Of a stretch of 7,966 nucleotides of DNA, positions 5,959-7,966 are shown in pieces. Numbering within the stretch: position 1 is the stretch's first letter; every line of letters begins with the position of its first letter. The stretch is from the NCBI GenBank assembly GCA_046261635.1, contig JBHEOL010000196.1, forward strand, positions 1 through 7,966. Direction: 5' to 3'. A program made the position numbers and the translations under genes. The notes under the pieces were generated by a model. It saw only the letters and a list, made by a program, of their open reading frames with translations. It did no database searches and was not told the DNA's origin. The stretch comes from JBHEPS01 sp046261635. GTDB lineage: Bacteria; Acidobacteriota; Thermoanaerobaculia; Gp7-AA8.

Positions 5959-6381
5959 ATGAAAAAGACTCTGTTCCTTTTTGCGATTCTCGTCTGTGCG
6001 GCGGCTTTTTCGTTCGCGGGCGAAGGCTGCGATCACGCCAAGGCCGCGACGCAGACCGCTGGCGCCCACGAATGCAACCACGAAGGTTCCTCCGAGCCCG
6101 GCTGCCCGATGAAGGGGCACGAGCTCGCCGAGACGAAGGAAGTTGCCGTCGAAGGAAAGCTCCTTTGCCGCCACTGCAACCTCAAAGAGACCAAGACCTG
6201 CGAAAAGGTCTTCGTGACCGCGGAGAATGCGCGCTACTCGGTTTGCCCGAAGCGCGACGTGAAAGCCGCCGAGGGCGTGAGCAAGCACGGCCAGGCCGAC
6301 ATCATCGTCACCGGCAAGGTCATGAAGGCGAAGGACGGGCTCGAAGTTCTCAAAATCGAGACCGCCCGCGCGAAGAGCTGA
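5959..6381 (+). CDS. Secreted Cys/His-rich protein, putative metal-binding
   Basis: The 140-residue product starts with a clear Sec signal peptide (KK at 2-3, hydrophobic 4-18, likely cleavage after Ala20 in SFA-GE). No lipobox is present. The mature N-terminus (21-55) is polar and rich in Cys and His: Cys24, His26, His38, Cys39, His41, Cys49, Met51, His54, the kind of side chains that bind copper or zinc. From about 60 to 136 lies a beta-rich, perhaps OB-like domain with a CRHC motif (Cys70, Cys73), Cys81 and Cys96, ending in VTGKVMKAKDGLEVLKIE. From memory, similar short exported proteins with a GKLxCxxCxLKE core occur in several GC-rich phyla, but I cannot name a family. Only weak GAGA (5947-5950) precedes the ATG, so coupling to the 71-residue gene 19 bases upstream is likely. 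A terminator follows 24 bases after the stop. Confidence 0.75.
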   Translation: MKKTLFLFAILVCAAAFSFAGEGCDHAKAATQTAGAHECNHEGSSEPGCPMKGHELAETKEVAVEGKLLCRHCNLKETKTCEKVFVTAENARYSVCPKRDVKAAEGVSKHGQADIIVTGKVMKAKDGLEVLKIETARAKS

Positions 6382-6405
6382 ACGCAATAACATTGCATTC
6401 GATCG

Positions 6406-6429
6406 GGGCGAGCTTCGGCTCGCCCTTTT
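6406..6429 (+). terminator. Intrinsic terminator with UUCG tetraloop
   Basis: GGGCGAGC (6406-6413) pairs with GCTCGCCC (6418-6425) around the loop TTCG, followed by TTTT (6426-6429). The closing C-G pair makes the classic extra-stable C(UUCG)G loop. It ends the two-gene unit that starts at 5687 and separates it from the GluQRS gene. Confidence 0.92.
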
Positions 6430-6477
6430 CACTTTCATGAAGAATCTCGCAAGCATCCATGTCGCGAGGGCTCGCGC

Positions 6478-7428
6478 GTGACGGTCGGGCGGTTCGCTCC
6501 CTCTCCGACCGGGCCTCTCCATTTCGGCTCGCTCGTCGCCGCGGTCGGCTCATGGCTCTCGGCGCGCGCCCGGGGTGGGCGATGGCTCGTCCGGATCGAG
6601 GATCTCGACCTTCCGCGCGTGCGGGAGGGCTCCGAACGCGAGATCCTCTCCTCGCTCGGCCGATATGGGCTGGAGTGGGACGGAGACCCGCTCCGTCAGT
6701 CAGAGAGGGGGGAGCTCTACGAGGCGGCACTCGCGCGACTGCGCGAGCGTGGGCTCGTCTTCCCATGCGGCTGCACCCGCGCCGAGCTCCAGCGCGCCGC
6801 CTCGGCTCCCGCCGCGGACGATCCCAGCGAGGCGGGGGGGGCGATTTACCCCGGAACCTGCCGCAACGAGCTCCCCGAAGGTAAAGAACCGCGGGCGATG
6901 CGGTTCCGAGTGCCCGCGCAGCCGGTCCTCTTCCGAGACAGAGTCCGCGGCCGGCTCGTCGAGGATCTGGAGCAAACCGTCGGCGACTTCGTCCTCCTGC
7001 GCGCGGATGGGGTCTGGGCCTACCAGCTCGCGGTCGTCGTCGATGATGCCGAACAGGGCGTGACCGAGGTCGTGCGGGGCGGCGACCTTCTCGGCTCCAC
7101 CGCCAGGCAGATTGCCCTCCAGCAGGCTCTCGGTCTCCCGACGCCGGAGTACCTCCACCTCCCTCTCGTCCTCGACGCAGACGGAGCCAAGCTCGGCAAG
7201 CGCCACGGAGCCCTCCCCCTCGAGACGCTCGATGAACCGACGGTTCGTCGCACGCTCGCCCTCGCCCTCCACATCCTCGGACTGGGCGAGATCGAGCCCG
7301 ACGAGCCGGCTCGCATGCTCCGGATCGCTCTCGAAGCCTGGGACGACGCTCTCATCCCCGCGGGAGAGGTGCGGGTGGCCGTCATCCCGAGCGGAGCGAC
7401 GGATCAGGGGGGGCGGGAAATCCGATGA
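6478..7428 (+). CDS. gluQ: Glutamyl-Q tRNA(Asp) synthetase (GluQRS)
   Basis: This 316-residue protein is a paralogue of the GluRS catalytic core without the anticodon-binding domain. It activates glutamate with ATP and attaches it to queuosine at position 34 of tRNA(Asp). Evidence: FAPSPTGPLHFGSL (6-19) with the HIGH-type motif HFGS at 15-18, WLVRIEDLDLPR as in E. coli GluQ, a zinc-site pattern Cys97-x-Cys99, Tyr124, Cys128, the YQLAVVVDD segment, and a KMSKS-type motif KLGKR (238-242). The length is close to E. coli GluQ (about 300). GTG at 6478 is chosen because it yields the usual N-terminus and has GAGGG (6466-6470) 7 bases upstream. Odd points: Ser of the common KLSK is Gly240, and residues from about 302 are encoded by repeat-like DNA. 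No dksA lies upstream, unlike in many Proteobacteria. Confidence 0.92.
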   Translation: MTVGRFAPSPTGPLHFGSLVAAVGSWLSARARGGRWLVRIEDLDLPRVREGSEREILSSLGRYGLEWDGDPLRQSERGELYEAALARLRERGLVFPCGCTRAELQRAASAPAADDPSEAGGAIYPGTCRNELPEGKEPRAMRFRVPAQPVLFRDRVRGRLVEDLEQTVGDFVLLRADGVWAYQLAVVVDDAEQGVTEVVRGGDLLGSTARQIALQQALGLPTPEYLHLPLVLDADGAKLGKRHGALPLETLDEPTVRRTLALALHILGLGEIEPDEPARMLRIALEAWDDALIPAGEVRVAVIPSGATDQGGREIR

Positions 7429-7430
7429 CG
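7380..7430. repeat. Dispersed-repeat-like (REP-like) element spanning the end of gluQ
   Basis: GTCATCCCGAGCGGAGCGA (7381-7399) closely resembles a short palindromic intergenic repeat I know from many GC-rich bacterial genomes, in which this arm faces a mirrored arm ending in GATGACG. Here CGTCATC (7380-7386) is matched by GATGACG (7424-7430), a perfect 7-bp inverted pair 37 bases apart; the rest of the right arm seems missing or decayed. The gluQ stop codon (7426-7428) lies inside the right arm, and the convergent GNAT gene ends 12 bases beyond that stop. It may act as a shared transcript end. Family identity is from memory. Confidence 0.5.
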
Positions 7431-7440
7431 CCGGTCCTCC

Positions 7441-7713
7441 TCACCTCGCGACGACGTCGGCCTGGTCGGGATGGCGATCGAGCCAGCCGCGGACGAAGCT
7501 GCATGTGGGGATGATCTTGATCCCTTCCGAGCGGGCGTGGTCGATCGCGTAACGCACGAGTTCGCCGCCCACCCCCTCACCTTCGAGGCTCGGCGGGACG
7601 GCGGTGTGGTGGAGGTCGAGAGTCCCATCCTCTTTTCTGTCGTAGGCGAGCACTGCCGGCTCTTCGTGGTCGCTTGCGAACCGGCTCTGCGCCGCATCAT
7701 GGCGAATCTGCAT
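7441..7713 (-). CDS. Small GNAT-fold N-acetyltransferase-like protein (COG2388/NATD1 type)
   Basis: A 90-residue minimal GNAT protein. The acetyl-CoA pyrophosphate loop is at LEGEGVGGELV (43-53), preceded by the strand LDLHHTAVPPSL (32-43). The C-terminal IIPTCSFVRGWLDRHPD (67-83) is typical of this family, including Cys71, the conserved cysteine of the group, and His81-Pro82. Members bind acetyl-CoA, but their acceptor is generally unknown. At 90 residues it matches the family's normal small size, so it is not truncated. The ATG at 7713 is preceded on this strand by AGGAA with 8 bases of spacing. It starts 13 bases after the stop of the saccharopine dehydrogenase-like gene in the same direction, so the two are probably one operon. 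It converges on gluQ with 12 bases between stops. Confidence 0.85.
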   Translation of the reverse strand: MQIRHDAAQSRFASDHEEPAVLAYDRKEDGTLDLHHTAVPPSLEGEGVGGELVRYAIDHARSEGIKIIPTCSFVRGWLDRHPDQADVVAR

Positions 7714-7726
7714 CAGTCAATTCCTA

Positions 7727-7966
7727 TCAGTCGTTGAGTCCGTTGGTGCCCGGGTAGTCGATCGGGCTCTCGAATCGAGTGACGACCCGTTCCTGGAAAT
7801 GGATCCCGAGCATCTCGAGCTCGTCGAGAATCGGATAGGCGATCTCGGGTGAGACCGGGATCCGGACGCCGACCGTGGTGATCTCGCCCGAGGCCACACG
7901 GCGCGCGGCGATTGCGGCGGGGATCGACACGGTCTGCGACATCGCGCTGTCGCCCCACGCTTCCCC
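7727..7966 (-). CDS. Saccharopine dehydrogenase-like protein, C-terminal part (5' end outside the window)
   Basis: The frame is open from the right edge of the window to the TGA at 7727-7729, leaving 79 C-terminal residues. The edge reads GEAWGDSAMSQTVSIPAAIAA followed after a few residues by SGEI, then TTVGVRIPVSPEI and a helical LDELEMLGIHFQER. This matches the C-terminal region of saccharopine dehydrogenase-family proteins (the AMxxTVxxPAAIAA and GxxxPVxPEI segments). These are NAD(P)-dependent enzymes of lysine metabolism or of related carboxy-norspermidine-type reactions. The internal ATG at 7942 lies within the conserved segment and is not the start. The Rossmann domain is outside the window, so cofactor and substrate cannot be judged. 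The small GNAT gene follows directly downstream. Confidence 0.85.
   Translation of the reverse strand, partial: GEAWGDSAMSQTVSIPAAIAARRVASGEITTVGVRIPVSPEIAYPILDELEMLGIHFQERVVTRFESPIDYPGTNGLND

Noticed and set aside
1..7966. CRISPR arrays, tRNA or rRNA genes, insertion sequences, prophage genes
   Set aside because: No regularly spaced repeats, cloverleaf-like sequence with a T-loop signature, transposase or phage proteins were seen on either strand.

Overview
The window is a gene-dense, GC-rich stretch (roughly two-thirds G+C by eye) from a bacterial chromosome. Sec signal peptides, a secreted parvulin-type isomerase, GluQRS and TrmJ fit a Gram-negative, high-GC lineage. Acidobacteriota or a similar soil or sediment phylum is my guess, at low confidence, because no phylogenetic marker is present.

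Layout, left to right. (1) 1-1934, plus strand: the 3' part of a group II PLP-dependent amino acid decarboxylase, translationally coupled through a GTGA overlap to a TrmJ-type tRNA ribose methyltransferase. (2) 1966-2367, plus: a stand-alone histidine phosphotransfer (HPt) protein, preceded by an unusual CTAG-rich palindromic stretch. (3) 2359-3111, minus: a second SPOUT (SpoU/TrmH) RNA methyltransferase whose 3' end overlaps the HPt gene. (4) A divergent 81-bp gap with a perfect 14-bp palindrome, then 3193-4401, plus: a class I aminotransferase, followed by a 64-residue two-helix membrane protein (4418-4612). (5) 4746-5642, plus: an exported parvulin-type peptidyl-prolyl isomerase ending at a strong intrinsic terminator. 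(6) 5687-6429: a compact unit bounded by two intrinsic terminators. It has its own promoter, apparently leaderless, a 71-residue protein of unknown function and a secreted Cys/His-rich protein. (7) 6478-7428, plus: glutamyl-Q tRNA(Asp) synthetase, whose last residues are encoded by a dispersed-repeat-like sequence. (8) 7727-7966 and 7441-7713, minus: the end of a saccharopine dehydrogenase-like gene followed by a small COG2388/NATD1-type GNAT protein.

Functionally this is mostly housekeeping: three RNA modification or charging enzymes (TrmJ, a SpoU-family methyltransferase, GluQRS), amino acid metabolism (decarboxylase, aminotransferase, saccharopine dehydrogenase) and envelope protein folding. 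No phage, IS, CRISPR, tRNA or rRNA sequence was seen. The least explained part is the two-gene unit at 5687-6429. The other non-routine signals are the repeat-derived GluQRS tail, the palindromes at 1931-1954 and 3129-3142, and the orphan HPt protein. I see no clear evidence for a wholly new multi-gene system.
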